This document shows, piece by piece, positions 1-7,389 of a stretch of 64,000 nucleotides of DNA. Made by a program: the position numbers and the translations under genes. The stretch lies in contig NZ_KB467824.1 of assembly GCF_000344615.1 (NCBI RefSeq), positions 3,040,786 through 3,104,785 of the forward strand, in the 5' to 3' direction. The DNA comes from Janthinobacterium sp. CG3. GTDB taxonomy: Bacteria > Pseudomonadota > Gammaproteobacteria > Burkholderiales > Burkholderiaceae_D. Within the stretch, counting starts at the first letter, position 1, and each line of letters starts with the position of its first letter. A model generated the notes under the pieces. That model was not told the DNA's origin and did no database searches. It saw only the letters and a program-made list of their open reading frames with translations.

Positions 1-1
1 C

Positions 2-2647
2 CAACTGGTGGCTTATCTGGTGGCCGCCAACGGCGCCGACGAGCGCGCCCTCGCCGGCGCGGCCCTGCGGCCGGCCCTGGTCCAGGTGTTGCCGCCCTAC
101 ATGGTGCCGGGCCGCTACCAGACGCTGCCGCTGATGCCGCGCCTGACCTCCGGCAAGATCGACCGCAAGGCGCTGCGCGCGCTGCCGCTGGCGGCCGCGC
201 CGGAAGGCGCCGCCGGCGAGTCCGACCTGGCCGAAACCGCCGCCGAAAGCGCGCTGTTCGGCGCGCTGGCGCAACTGTTCCCCGGCCAGCCGATCCGCCG
301 CCAGGCCGACTTTTTCGACGACCTCGGCGGCCACTCCTTTTTCGCCGCGCGCCTGGCGTCGGCGCTGCGCGCCGACCCGGCCTTCGCCCACGTGACGGTG
401 CGCGACATTTACCACCACCGACAAATCGGCCGCATCGCCGCCGCGCTGGCCGAGGCCCCGGCGGCGGCGGCGGCCGAGCGCGACTGGACCGCGCCGTCGG
501 CGCTGCGGCGCTGGACTTGCGGCGCGGCCCAGGCGCTGGCCGTGCCGCCGCTGGTGGCGCTGCGCATGGTGCAATGGCTGGCGCCCTTCTTCACCTACCA
601 CTATTTCACCGGCGATCCGGGCGACTCGGTGGCGCGCGCCGTCGCCGCCGCCATCGGCGTGTTCCTGCTGGCCACGCTGATGGAGTTCGTCGTCGCCATC
701 GCCGGCAAGTGGCTTATCGGCGGCAGGCTGCGCGCCGGCTCCTATCCACTATGGGGTTGGACCTATTACCGCTGGTGGTTGTCCGACCGCCTGCTCGAAG
801 CGGCCCCGGTCTACCTGCTGAGCGGCTCCTCGCTCTACAACTGGTGGTTGCGCGCGCTGGGCGCCAAGGTCGGGCGCGCGGTCATCATCGGCTCGGCGAC
901 GCTGCGCGCGCCGGACCTGCTGCGCATCGGCGACGGCGTGAGCATCGGCAACGCCGTGAACTTCGAGAACGCGCGGGTCGAGCGCGGCCGCCTGCTGCTC
1001 GGCGCGGTCAACCTGGACGACGACGCCTGCGTGGCCTCGTACTGCGTCCTCGAAGGCAACACCGGCGTCGGCAAGGCCGGCCACCTGCAGGGCCAGAGCG
1101 CGCTGGCGGACGGCGCCGCGGTGCCGGCCGGGCGCGTCTGGGGCGGCTCGCCCGCGCGCGACCTCGGCCCGTTCGCCCCGACGCTGCCGCCGCGCCCCGC
1201 CGTCGGCCCCCTGCGCCTGGCCGGCGAGGCGCTGTTCTTCGTATTCGGCATCGTGCTGGTGAGCACGCTGTTCTTCATGCCCGTGTTTCCCAGCTTCGTG
1301 CTGATCGACTGGCTCGACGAGCGCGGCGTGATGCCGTGGTTGCAGGGCAGCCAACTGGGCACGCAACTGGCGCGCTATTTCCTGCTGGCGTTTCCGGCCA
1401 GCGCGGTGCTGGTGCTGTTCACGGTGCTGGTGTCGGCGGCCATCCGCTGGGGCGGCATGCCGCGCCTGAAGCCGGGCCGCTCGGCCGTCCACAGCAACAT
1501 CTATTGCTCCAAATGGCTGGTCAGCCACATCCAGGAATCGAGCTTGAACGTCTTGCACGGCATTTACGCCACCGTCTTCGCGCCGTACTGGTACCGCCTG
1601 CTGGGCGCCAAGGTCGGGCGCGACGCCGAGATTTCCACCGCGCTGGGCGTGGTGCCGGACATGCTCACGCTGGGCGACGAAACCTTCATCGCCGACGCCG
1701 TCATGCTGGGCGACGAGCAGATCGAGGGCGGCTGGATGACGATGCAGGCGACCGTGGTGTCGCACCGCAGCTTCGTCGGCAACGGCAGTTACATCCCGGA
1801 CGGCACCGTGCTGCCCGAACGGGTGCTGGTCGGCGTGCACACCCACGCGCCCGAGAACGCGCGCATGGCCAGCGGCGACACCTGGCTGGGTTCGCCGCCG
1901 CTGCACCTGCCGGCGCGCGAGCAGGTCGGCGGCTATCCGGAGTCGCTGACCTACCGGCCCTCGTCGCTGCGGCGGCTCGGCCGCACCCTGGTTGAAACCT
2001 TCCGCATCGTCGCCCCGCACGCGCTGGTGATCGCCGTCGGCTACACCGTGGTGCTTGACGTGATGCCGGTGGCCGGCGCCGGACGCTGGGGCGAGGTGGC
2101 GTTCGACTTGACCGTGGCCGGCTTGCTTTACTGCATAGGCAACTATCTGTTCGTGCTGGCGTTCAAGTGGCTGCTGCTGGGCCGCTACCGCAAACGCGCC
2201 GCGCCGATGTGGACGCCGTTCGTCTGGCTCTCGGAGGGCGTGACCAACCTGTACGAGGGCATCGCCGTGCCGAATTTCATGCGCTACCTGCGCGGCACGC
2301 CGTGGTTGCCGGTGGCCCTGCGCCTGCTCGGCTGCAACATCGGCCGCGGCGTCTACCTCGACACCACCGACATCACCGAATTCGACTGCGTCTCGATCGG
2401 CGACTACAGCGAGTTGAACGCCCTCGCCTGCCCGCAAACCCATCTGTTCGAAGACCGCGTCATGAAAATCGACCGGGTCGACATCGGCAGCAAGGTCTAC
2501 ATGGGGCCGCGCAGCGCCGTCCTGTACAGCGCCAAGGTGGGCGACAACGCCCGCCTCGGTCCGCTGACGTTGGTGATGAAGGGCGAGCACATTCCCGCCG
2601 GCACCAGCTGGGCCGGCTGCCCGGCCGCGCCGGCGCGCGCTGAGTGA
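2..2647 (+). CDS. C-terminal part of a Pls/PosA-type non-ribosomal peptide synthetase (5' end outside window)
   Basis: The reading frame is open from base 2, so the true start lies upstream. The first ~60 residues are the end of an adenylation domain (PPYMVPGRYQ, then LTSGKIDRKAL with the A10 lysine). A carrier domain follows, with the phosphopantetheine serine in DDLGGHSFFAA. The remaining ~700 residues hold about five or six hydrophobic segments alternating with left-handed beta-helix (hexapeptide) stretches such as LGAKVGRAVIIGSATL and IGSKVYMGPRSAVL. This order (A, T, membrane segments with soluble acyltransferase-like repeats, no thioesterase) is that of epsilon-poly-lysine synthetase-like proteins, which make amino acid homopolymers or modify small amines at the inner membrane. 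The substrate cannot be told because the A-domain specificity pocket is missing. No tailoring genes are visible downstream. Confidence 0.85.
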   Translation, partial: QLVAYLVAANGADERALAGAALRPALVQVLPPYMVPGRYQTLPLMPRLTSGKIDRKALRALPLAAAPEGAAGESDLAETAAESALFGALAQLFPGQPIRRQADFFDDLGGHSFFAARLASALRADPAFAHVTVRDIYHHRQIGRIAAALAEAPAAAAAERDWTAPSALRRWTCGAAQALAVPPLVALRMVQWLAPFFTYHYFTGDPGDSVARAVAAAIGVFLLATLMEFVVAIAGKWLIGGRLRAGSYPLWGWTYYRWWLSDRLLEAAPVYLLSGSSLYNWWLRALGAKVGRAVIIGSATLRAPDLLRIGDGVSIGNAVNFENARVERGRLLLGAVNLDDDACVASYCVLEGNTGVGKAGHLQGQSALADGAAVPAGRVWGGSPARDLGPFAPTLPPRPAVGPLRLAGEALFFVFGIVLVSTLFFMPVFPSFVLIDWLDERGVMPWLQGSQLGTQLARYFLLAFPASAVLVLFTVLVSAAIRWGGMPRLKPGRSAVHSNIYCSKWLVSHIQESSLNVLHGIYATVFAPYWYRLLGAKVGRDAEISTALGVVPDMLTLGDETFIADAVMLGDEQIEGGWMTMQATVVSHRSFVGNGSYIPDGTVLPERVLVGVHTHAPENARMASGDTWLGSPPLHLPAREQVGGYPESLTYRPSSLRRLGRTLVETFRIVAPHALVIAVGYTVVLDVMPVAGAGRWGEVAFDLTVAGLLYCIGNYLFVLAFKWLLLGRYRKRAAPMWTPFVWLSEGVTNLYEGIAVPNFMRYLRGTPWLPVALRLLGCNIGRGVYLDTTDITEFDCVSIGDYSELNALACPQTHLFEDRVMKIDRVDIGSKVYMGPRSAVLYSAKVGDNARLGPLTLVMKGEHIPAGTSWAGCPAAPARAE

Positions 2648-2667
2648 GCGGATTTCAAACCGATTTT

Positions 2668-2746
2668 GTAGGTCGGGCTAGCCCGCCAGGGCGTAACCCG
2701 ACTGGCGTCGCAGCGGCCCGGCGTCGGCGTTCCTAATCCGACCTAC
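2668..2746. repeat. Dispersed palindromic intergenic repeat (family 1)
   Basis: Outer arms GTAGGTCGG and CCGACCTAC enclose an inner hairpin of the type TCGGGCTAGCCC/GGGCGTAACCCGA. Related copies lie at 7318, 9847, 15191, 20231 and 47180. It sits between two convergent genes and could act as a terminator or REP-like element. Confidence 0.75.
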
Positions 2747-2760
2747 GGCATACGGCAGGC

Positions 2761-3282
2761 TCACGCGTCGAGCATCAACACCATGCGATTTTCATCATAA
2801 TAAACGCCGTCGCAATAAATCGAGCGGCGCTCGACGCCGGTGTGCTCAAAGCCCAACTTGGCGTACAGGGCGTTGGCCACCGCGCTGACGGCGCGCACCG
2901 ACAGCGTCAGTTGCACTACGCCCGGCAGGGTCCGCGCGTAGGCGATGAGCGCCTGCATCAGGCGACGGGCGGCGCCGGTACCGCGCGCCTGGGGCGCGAC
3001 ATACACGCCCCAGACGCCGGCGCGGTGGCTGACATTGTCGATCTGCTCGCGCTTGAGTCCGGCCATACCCACCAATTCGGCGCCGGCGAACAATCCGAAC
3101 ACGCACTGAAACGGGGTTTCGACGATGCGTTGCGCCATCGCGTCGAGCGAATTGCGCAATTCCTCTTCGTGGCTGGACCAGAAAGCGGCGGGCGACTCGA
3201 GGGTGCCGGCCAGCCTCAGGGCGCGGGAAGCCTCGGCGTCGGCGGCGGCGGCGGTAAGCTTACGAATAATCATGTCGGACAT
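2761..3282 (-). CDS. GNAT-family N-acetyltransferase
   Basis: 173 aa. It has the GNAT acetyl-CoA loop in VAPQARGTGAARRLMQALIAYA (signature R/Q-x-x-G-x-G/A) near residues 95-115, preceded by GVWGVYVAP and followed by LTLSVRAVSAVANALYAKLGFEHTG, the usual C-terminal beta-strand and LYxKLGF motif. It probably acetylates an amine on a small molecule or protein N-terminus; the substrate is unknown. The ATG at 3282 has an AAGG upstream. It stands alone, convergent with the peptide synthetase end. Confidence 0.85.
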   Translation of the reverse strand: MSDMIIRKLTAAAADAEASRALRLAGTLESPAAFWSSHEEELRNSLDAMAQRIVETPFQCVFGLFAGAELVGMAGLKREQIDNVSHRAGVWGVYVAPQARGTGAARRLMQALIAYARTLPGVVQLTLSVRAVSAVANALYAKLGFEHTGVERRSIYCDGVYYDENRMVLMLDA

Positions 3283-3465
3283 AAACCTTAACGAACTATA
3301 TTAACGAACGATATTAATTATATGTCATTCAATACATCGGCGAAGTGACGCCAACCGCGTTCGAACATTTGCCGAGGCAATGTAAATCAATTGACAGTGG
3401 GGCGAATCGAAAACAACGGGAGATAAAGTGGGAAGCAGAAGCCGGCGCGACGATCTTGCGGCATC

Positions 3466-3542
3466 TGGCAGGGGAAGAAGGATTCGAACCTTCGCGTGCC
3501 GGAATCAGAATCCGGTGCCTTAACCAGCTTGGCCATTCCCCT
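3466..3542 (-). tRNA. tRNA-Gln (anticodon CTG)
   Basis: On the minus strand the acceptor stem AGGGGAA (3542-3536) pairs with TTCCCCT (3476-3470), followed by discriminator G and an encoded CCA (3468-3466). The anticodon loop TTCTGAT, closed by the CCGGA/TCCGG stem, gives CTG. The T-arm carries GGTTCGAATCC. Length 77 nt. Confidence 0.93.
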
Positions 3543-3636
3543 GCGGCTATAATAACATAAGTGTACGGTAACGCAAAATACATGGTTGCCTGATCGTCTA
3601 CCCGGCAGGCCGGGCCGCCGCCGCCGGCAAGCGGCG

Positions 3637-4488
3637 TCAGCCCTGCGCTTCCATCTGCTGCCGGGCACGCTCCTCTTCCTCCTCGCGCGCCAGGGCGATT
3701 TCGCGGATCACCGCGCCGACGTCGGCGGGCCGCTCCGGCGCCGCCACCACGCCCGTCAGCGGCGTGTCCGGCGTCAGCAAGCCGGCCTCGTACAGTTTCC
3801 AGATTTCCGCGCCGTACTGGCTGCCCAGCAGCTCGGGCACGACGGCGCCGAAGAAGTTGGCCAGGTTGGTCACGTCGCGTTCGAGCATCGAGGCGGCCAC
3901 GCTGCTGCCGGCCGCGTCCACCGCCTGCGGCAGGTCGATGATGACCGGGCCGATCGCGTCGACCAGAATGTTATATTCGGACAAGTCGCCGTGGATCACG
4001 CCGGCGCACAGCATCAGCACCACCTCGCGCAGCAGCGCGGCGTGGTAGGCCAGCGCCAGCTCGCGGTCCAGCTCGACGTCGTTCAGGCGCGGCGCGGCGT
4101 TGCCGTCGGCACCGGTGACCAGCTCCATCAGCAGCACGCCCTCGAAGCAGATGTAGGGCTTGGGCACGCGCACGCCGGCCGCCGCCAGCCGGTACAGCGC
4201 GTCCACTTCGGCGTTCTGCCACACCTCCTCGGCCATCTTGCGGCCGTAGCGCGTGCCCTTCTCCATCGCGCGCGCCTGGCGGCTGTTTTTCACGCGCCGC
4301 CCCTCCTGATAGGCGACCGCCTGGTGGAAGCTGCGTTCGTTGGCTTCCTTGTACACCTTGGCGCAGCGCACGTCGTCGCCGCAGCGCACCACGTAGACGG
4401 TGGCTTCCTTGCCGCTCATCAATTGGCGCATGACTTCGTCGATCAAGCCTTCTTCAACCAGGGGCTGGATTCTTTTTGGTGTTTTCAT
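3637..4488 (-). CDS. RIO1-like atypical serine/threonine protein kinase
   Basis: 283 aa from the ATG at 4488 (MKTPKRIQPLVEEGLIDEV); a longer open frame to 4692 lacks support. RIO features are a nucleotide loop SGKEATVYVVRCGDD with ATP lysine in RCAKVYKEA, the catalytic loop IHGDLSEYNILV (HGDxSxxN) and the metal-binding IIDLPQAVD (RIO form of DFG). A charged EEEEERARQQ tail closes the protein. RIO kinases act on ribosome biogenesis in archaea and eukaryotes; the bacterial branch has no settled substrate. No operon partner; the neighbour downstream is tRNA-Gln. Confidence 0.9.
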   Translation of the reverse strand: MKTPKRIQPLVEEGLIDEVMRQLMSGKEATVYVVRCGDDVRCAKVYKEANERSFHQAVAYQEGRRVKNSRQARAMEKGTRYGRKMAEEVWQNAEVDALYRLAAAGVRVPKPYICFEGVLLMELVTGADGNAAPRLNDVELDRELALAYHAALLREVVLMLCAGVIHGDLSEYNILVDAIGPVIIDLPQAVDAAGSSVAASMLERDVTNLANFFGAVVPELLGSQYGAEIWKLYEAGLLTPDTPLTGVVAAPERPADVGAVIREIALAREEEEERARQQMEAQG

Positions 4489-4743
4489 AGGGTGATGCCG
4501 CTGTGGCGTTGGCCGTCCGATCGGTCGATCGGAAGGCGTGGTGGGTGGCGCCGCAACAGGGCCGCGGGCGCCGCCGGTGTCGGCGTGCCCCATTATACAG
4601 TGCCGGCCTGGTGTTAAAAAACAACTACGCAGCGCAAGGCCGGACGGCCAAGGCAGGGGGATGCGGCGCCAGCCACTCGAAGCGGCCGGCACCGGGGGGG
4701 GATTGGCGGGCGGGACGGGGACGCCCCGTCCGCCAGCGGCGCC

Positions 4744-6006
4744 TTAGGCGGCGGCCGTTTGCAGCGCGCTGCTGTGCGGCGCGCGCGCGCCCAGCGCCTG
4801 CGCGACGACGTCGCCGATCATGTCGGCCGTCACCGCCGACAGGGTCCAGCCGAGGTGGCCGTGGCCGGTGTTATAGAACACGCAAGGCAGGCGGCCGCGG
4901 CCGACGCGCGGCAGCATGTTCGGCATCATCGGGCGCAGGCCGGCCCACGGCACCACGCTGCGCGTGCTCACGCCGGGGAAGCATTGCTCGACCCACTCGA
5001 CGATTGGGCGGATGCGGTCGGCGCGGATGTCGCGGTTGTAGCCGTTGAACTCGGCCGTGCCGGCGACGCGGAAACGGTCGGCGCCGAAGCGGCTGCAGAC
5101 CAGTTTGGTGGCGTCGTCGAGCAGGCTCACCGTCGGCGCCGCCGCCTGGCTTTGCGCGTCGTTCAGGTTGACGGTGATCGAGTAGCCCTTGACCGGGTAG
5201 ATGTTGACGCGGTCGCCCAACGCCGCGCCCAGCGCGCGGCTGGCGCTGCCGGCGCAGATGACGACGCCGTCGAAGCGCGACGTGCTGGTCTGGTCGCCGC
5301 TGCCGACGGTAATGCTGGCGCCGCCGGCGTCGGCGCTGATCGCCTGCACGTCCTGGCCGTAGCGGCAATCGACACCCAGGCGCGCGATGGCGGCGGCCAG
5401 GCCGCTGGTGAATTTATGGATGTCGCCGGTGGCGTCGCTCTGGGTGAAGTGGCCGCCGTAGTATTTGCCGGCCAGCGTGGGTTCGATCGCCCGCATTTCC
5501 GCCGGCGTCACCGCGCGCCGTTCCAGCCCGCCCTGCGCCAGCAGCGTCGACACCGAGGCGGCGTGGTCGAAGCCGGCCTTGTCGCGGTAGATGTGCAGGA
5601 TGCCTTTTTGCTTGAGGTCGAAGTCGATACCCTCCTCCTCGGCCCAGGCGTACAGGTGCTGGCGCGCGGCGATCGCCAGGCGCACGGTCTCGACGGTATT
5701 CTTGTTGTAATGCGGGATGGCGGCGATGAACTCGGCGAACCAGGTCAGCTTGTGCCAGCTCGGCTTCGGGTTGACCAGCAGCGGCGCGTCGCTCTTGAGC
5801 ATCCACTTGATGCCCTTGAGCATGGTCGACCAGTGGTTCCACACCTCCGAGTTCGAGGCCGACAACTGGCCGCCGTTGGCGAACGAGGTGTCCATCGCGG
5901 CGTAACGGTGTTTTTCGATCAGGGTGACGGCAAAGCCGCGTTTGGCCAGCGCGTAGGCGGTGGTGACGCCGGTGATTCCGCCGCCGATAACTGCAATAGT
6001 TTTCAT
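4744..6006 (-). CDS. dadA: D-amino acid dehydrogenase / glycine oxidase-like FAD enzyme
   Basis: 420 aa from the ATG at 6006 (an in-frame TTG lies at 6015). The N-terminus has the FAD-binding dinucleotide fold IAVIGGGITGVTTAYALAK (GxGxxG) and an acidic residue ending strand beta-2 (LIEKHRYA). The conserved FANGGQLSAS and the C-terminal HGHLGWTLSAVTADMI are typical of DadA, which oxidatively deaminates D-amino acids at the inner membrane and passes electrons to quinones. The leader carries a tandem glycine riboswitch (6061-6262), so glycine itself or a glycine-linked amino acid is probably the physiological signal and perhaps a substrate. It could be an alternative glycine catabolic enzyme rather than the D-alanine enzyme. 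Confidence 0.88.
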   Translation of the reverse strand: MKTIAVIGGGITGVTTAYALAKRGFAVTLIEKHRYAAMDTSFANGGQLSASNSEVWNHWSTMLKGIKWMLKSDAPLLVNPKPSWHKLTWFAEFIAAIPHYNKNTVETVRLAIAARQHLYAWAEEEGIDFDLKQKGILHIYRDKAGFDHAASVSTLLAQGGLERRAVTPAEMRAIEPTLAGKYYGGHFTQSDATGDIHKFTSGLAAAIARLGVDCRYGQDVQAISADAGGASITVGSGDQTSTSRFDGVVICAGSASRALGAALGDRVNIYPVKGYSITVNLNDAQSQAAAPTVSLLDDATKLVCSRFGADRFRVAGTAEFNGYNRDIRADRIRPIVEWVEQCFPGVSTRSVVPWAGLRPMMPNMLPRVGRGRLPCVFYNTGHGHLGWTLSAVTADMIGDVVAQALGARAPHSSALQTAAA

Positions 6007-6060
6007 ACTCGTCAAGCTCCAACACGTCGGGGTTCAATCCGCGCACACACGCGCAGCGGA

Positions 6061-6262
6061 CACCCCCTCTGTTCTGGACCTGAGAGATTCACGTATGGCC
6101 GCTTGGGGCGGGCATCGCTTGCTCCTTCGGTGCACCGGACGACGAAAGCTCCGGCAGCTCTTCAGAGTTCAACTGCAATATCGGTCCGTTTGCCTGAGAG
6201 TTTCCGGGGCGGTTGCTCCTTCGGCGCTGTCCTGCGGGTAACCGCCGTACAGGCTCTCCCGA
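6061..6262 (-). promoter_or_regulatory. Tandem glycine riboswitch in the leader of the dadA-like gene
   Basis: Read on the minus strand, two aptamers follow one another. Each has the conserved core CCGAAGGAGCAA (complement at 6213-6224 and 6119-6130) and the closing CTCTCAGG (6200-6193 and 6086-6079). The first aptamer opens with GGGAGAGCC at 6260-6252. A short linker separates the two, as in cooperative tandem glycine riboswitches. The second aptamer ends about 70 nt before the start codon. Such elements usually switch on glycine-consuming genes when glycine is abundant. Confidence 0.92.
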
Positions 6263-6441
6263 TATCACGTATGGCGCAAAGCCAATTCAAATCGTTGCCG
6301 CCGCTTGCGCGAACGAGCGTTGCTAGCTTACAGCAAGGACGGTGGCAATTTCAAACTTTTTCTGACGAATAGTTGTTTTCGACGGCGGCCGCCGACCGCC
6401 GTTGGGCGAAACGGCGCCGTTTCACGCCGCGCGCCGGGTAT

Positions 6442-7194
6442 TTAATGGCCGTTGGCGCCCTGGTAAATCAGCTGCACGCCGGTGACCAGCAGGCCGATTT
6501 GCGCGATCCGGAAAAACCACACGGTGCTGACGCGTTCCTGCAGCCAGACGCCCAGCGCGACGCCAAGCGGCACCAGCGGCGCCAGCGTCAGGCTGGCCAG
6601 CAGGTTGGCGCCGCTGAACTGGCCCAGCCACGCGTACGGCACTAGCTTGACGGCGTTGGTGATCAAAAAAAACACGTTGATGGTGGCCAGGAAGGTGACC
6701 TTGTCCAGGCGCCGCGGCAGCAGGTACATCAGCACCGGCGGGCCGCCGGCGTGGGCGACGAAGCTGGTGAAGCCGGACACCGCCGCCATGCAGGCGCCGG
6801 CCACCTTCGACGGCGGCGAGCGCTGCTCCTGCGCCTTGGCGTCGCGCCAGCGGCTGGCCACGAACAGCACGGAGATCGCGCCGATCAGCAGGCGGATCGT
6901 CGATTCGTTGAACAGGCCGAAGGTCAGCGCGCCCAGCGCCACGCCGACCAGGGCGCCGGGAATCAGCGCGCGCACGATGCGCGCGTCCCATTTGCCGAAG
7001 TAGACGCGCAGGCCGACCAGGTCGGTCAGGCACAGCAGCGGCAAGACGATACTGGCGGCCTGCCGGGGCGACAGCGCGATCGCCATCAGCGGCACGGCGG
7101 CGCCGCCCAGCGCGCCGCCGAAGCCGCCCTTCGAAACGCCGATCAAGAGGACGGCGGGAATGGCGACGGCGTAGAAAATCGGATCGGTGATCAT
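6442..7194 (-). CDS. TSUP-family (TauE/SafE-like) membrane permease
   Basis: 250 aa from the ATG at 7194 (MITDPIFYAVAIPAVLLIG). About eight hydrophobic segments fill the protein. The TSUP hallmark GVSKGGFGGALGGAAVPLMA lies near the N-terminus and its partner repeat SGFTSFVAHAGGPPVLMYLLP in the middle. The family exports or imports sulfite, sulfonates, taurine-derived anions or other small organic anions. No sulfur-metabolism gene is adjacent, so the substrate is open. Confidence 0.88.
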   Translation of the reverse strand: MITDPIFYAVAIPAVLLIGVSKGGFGGALGGAAVPLMAIALSPRQAASIVLPLLCLTDLVGLRVYFGKWDARIVRALIPGALVGVALGALTFGLFNESTIRLLIGAISVLFVASRWRDAKAQEQRSPPSKVAGACMAAVSGFTSFVAHAGGPPVLMYLLPRRLDKVTFLATINVFFLITNAVKLVPYAWLGQFSGANLLASLTLAPLVPLGVALGVWLQERVSTVWFFRIAQIGLLVTGVQLIYQGANGH

Positions 7195-7317
7195 CGGTGA
7201 AGACGGGGCGTGGGCGTGGATCGGAGGCCCGCGGAAGGCGCGGCGCGTCAGCTGCGAATGAACAGCAGACAAGAATATAGCCGAACGCGCCGCGCCCCGC
7301 TGGCGGCGCCGATTTTC

Positions 7318-7389
7318 GTCGGTCGGGTTAGCCCGCCAGGGCGTAACCCGACTGGCGTCGGATTAGCCGTTCCACCCATCCGACCTACG
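7318..7389. repeat. Dispersed palindromic intergenic repeat (family 1)
   Basis: GTCGGTCGGGTTAGCCC and GGGCGTAACCCGAC form the inner hairpin and CCGACCTAC closes the outer arm. The last bases overlap the TAG stop codon of the DUF3604-type gene, so the insertion or expansion reaches into the end of a coding sequence. Confidence 0.75.

Noticed and set aside
3329-3583. Short reading frames across tRNA-Gln
   Set aside because: They translate the tRNA gene itself.
6262-6290. TTGAAT-N17-TGATAT promoter for the riboswitch
   Set aside because: Its start site would fall inside the first riboswitch stem, so the real promoter must be further upstream.
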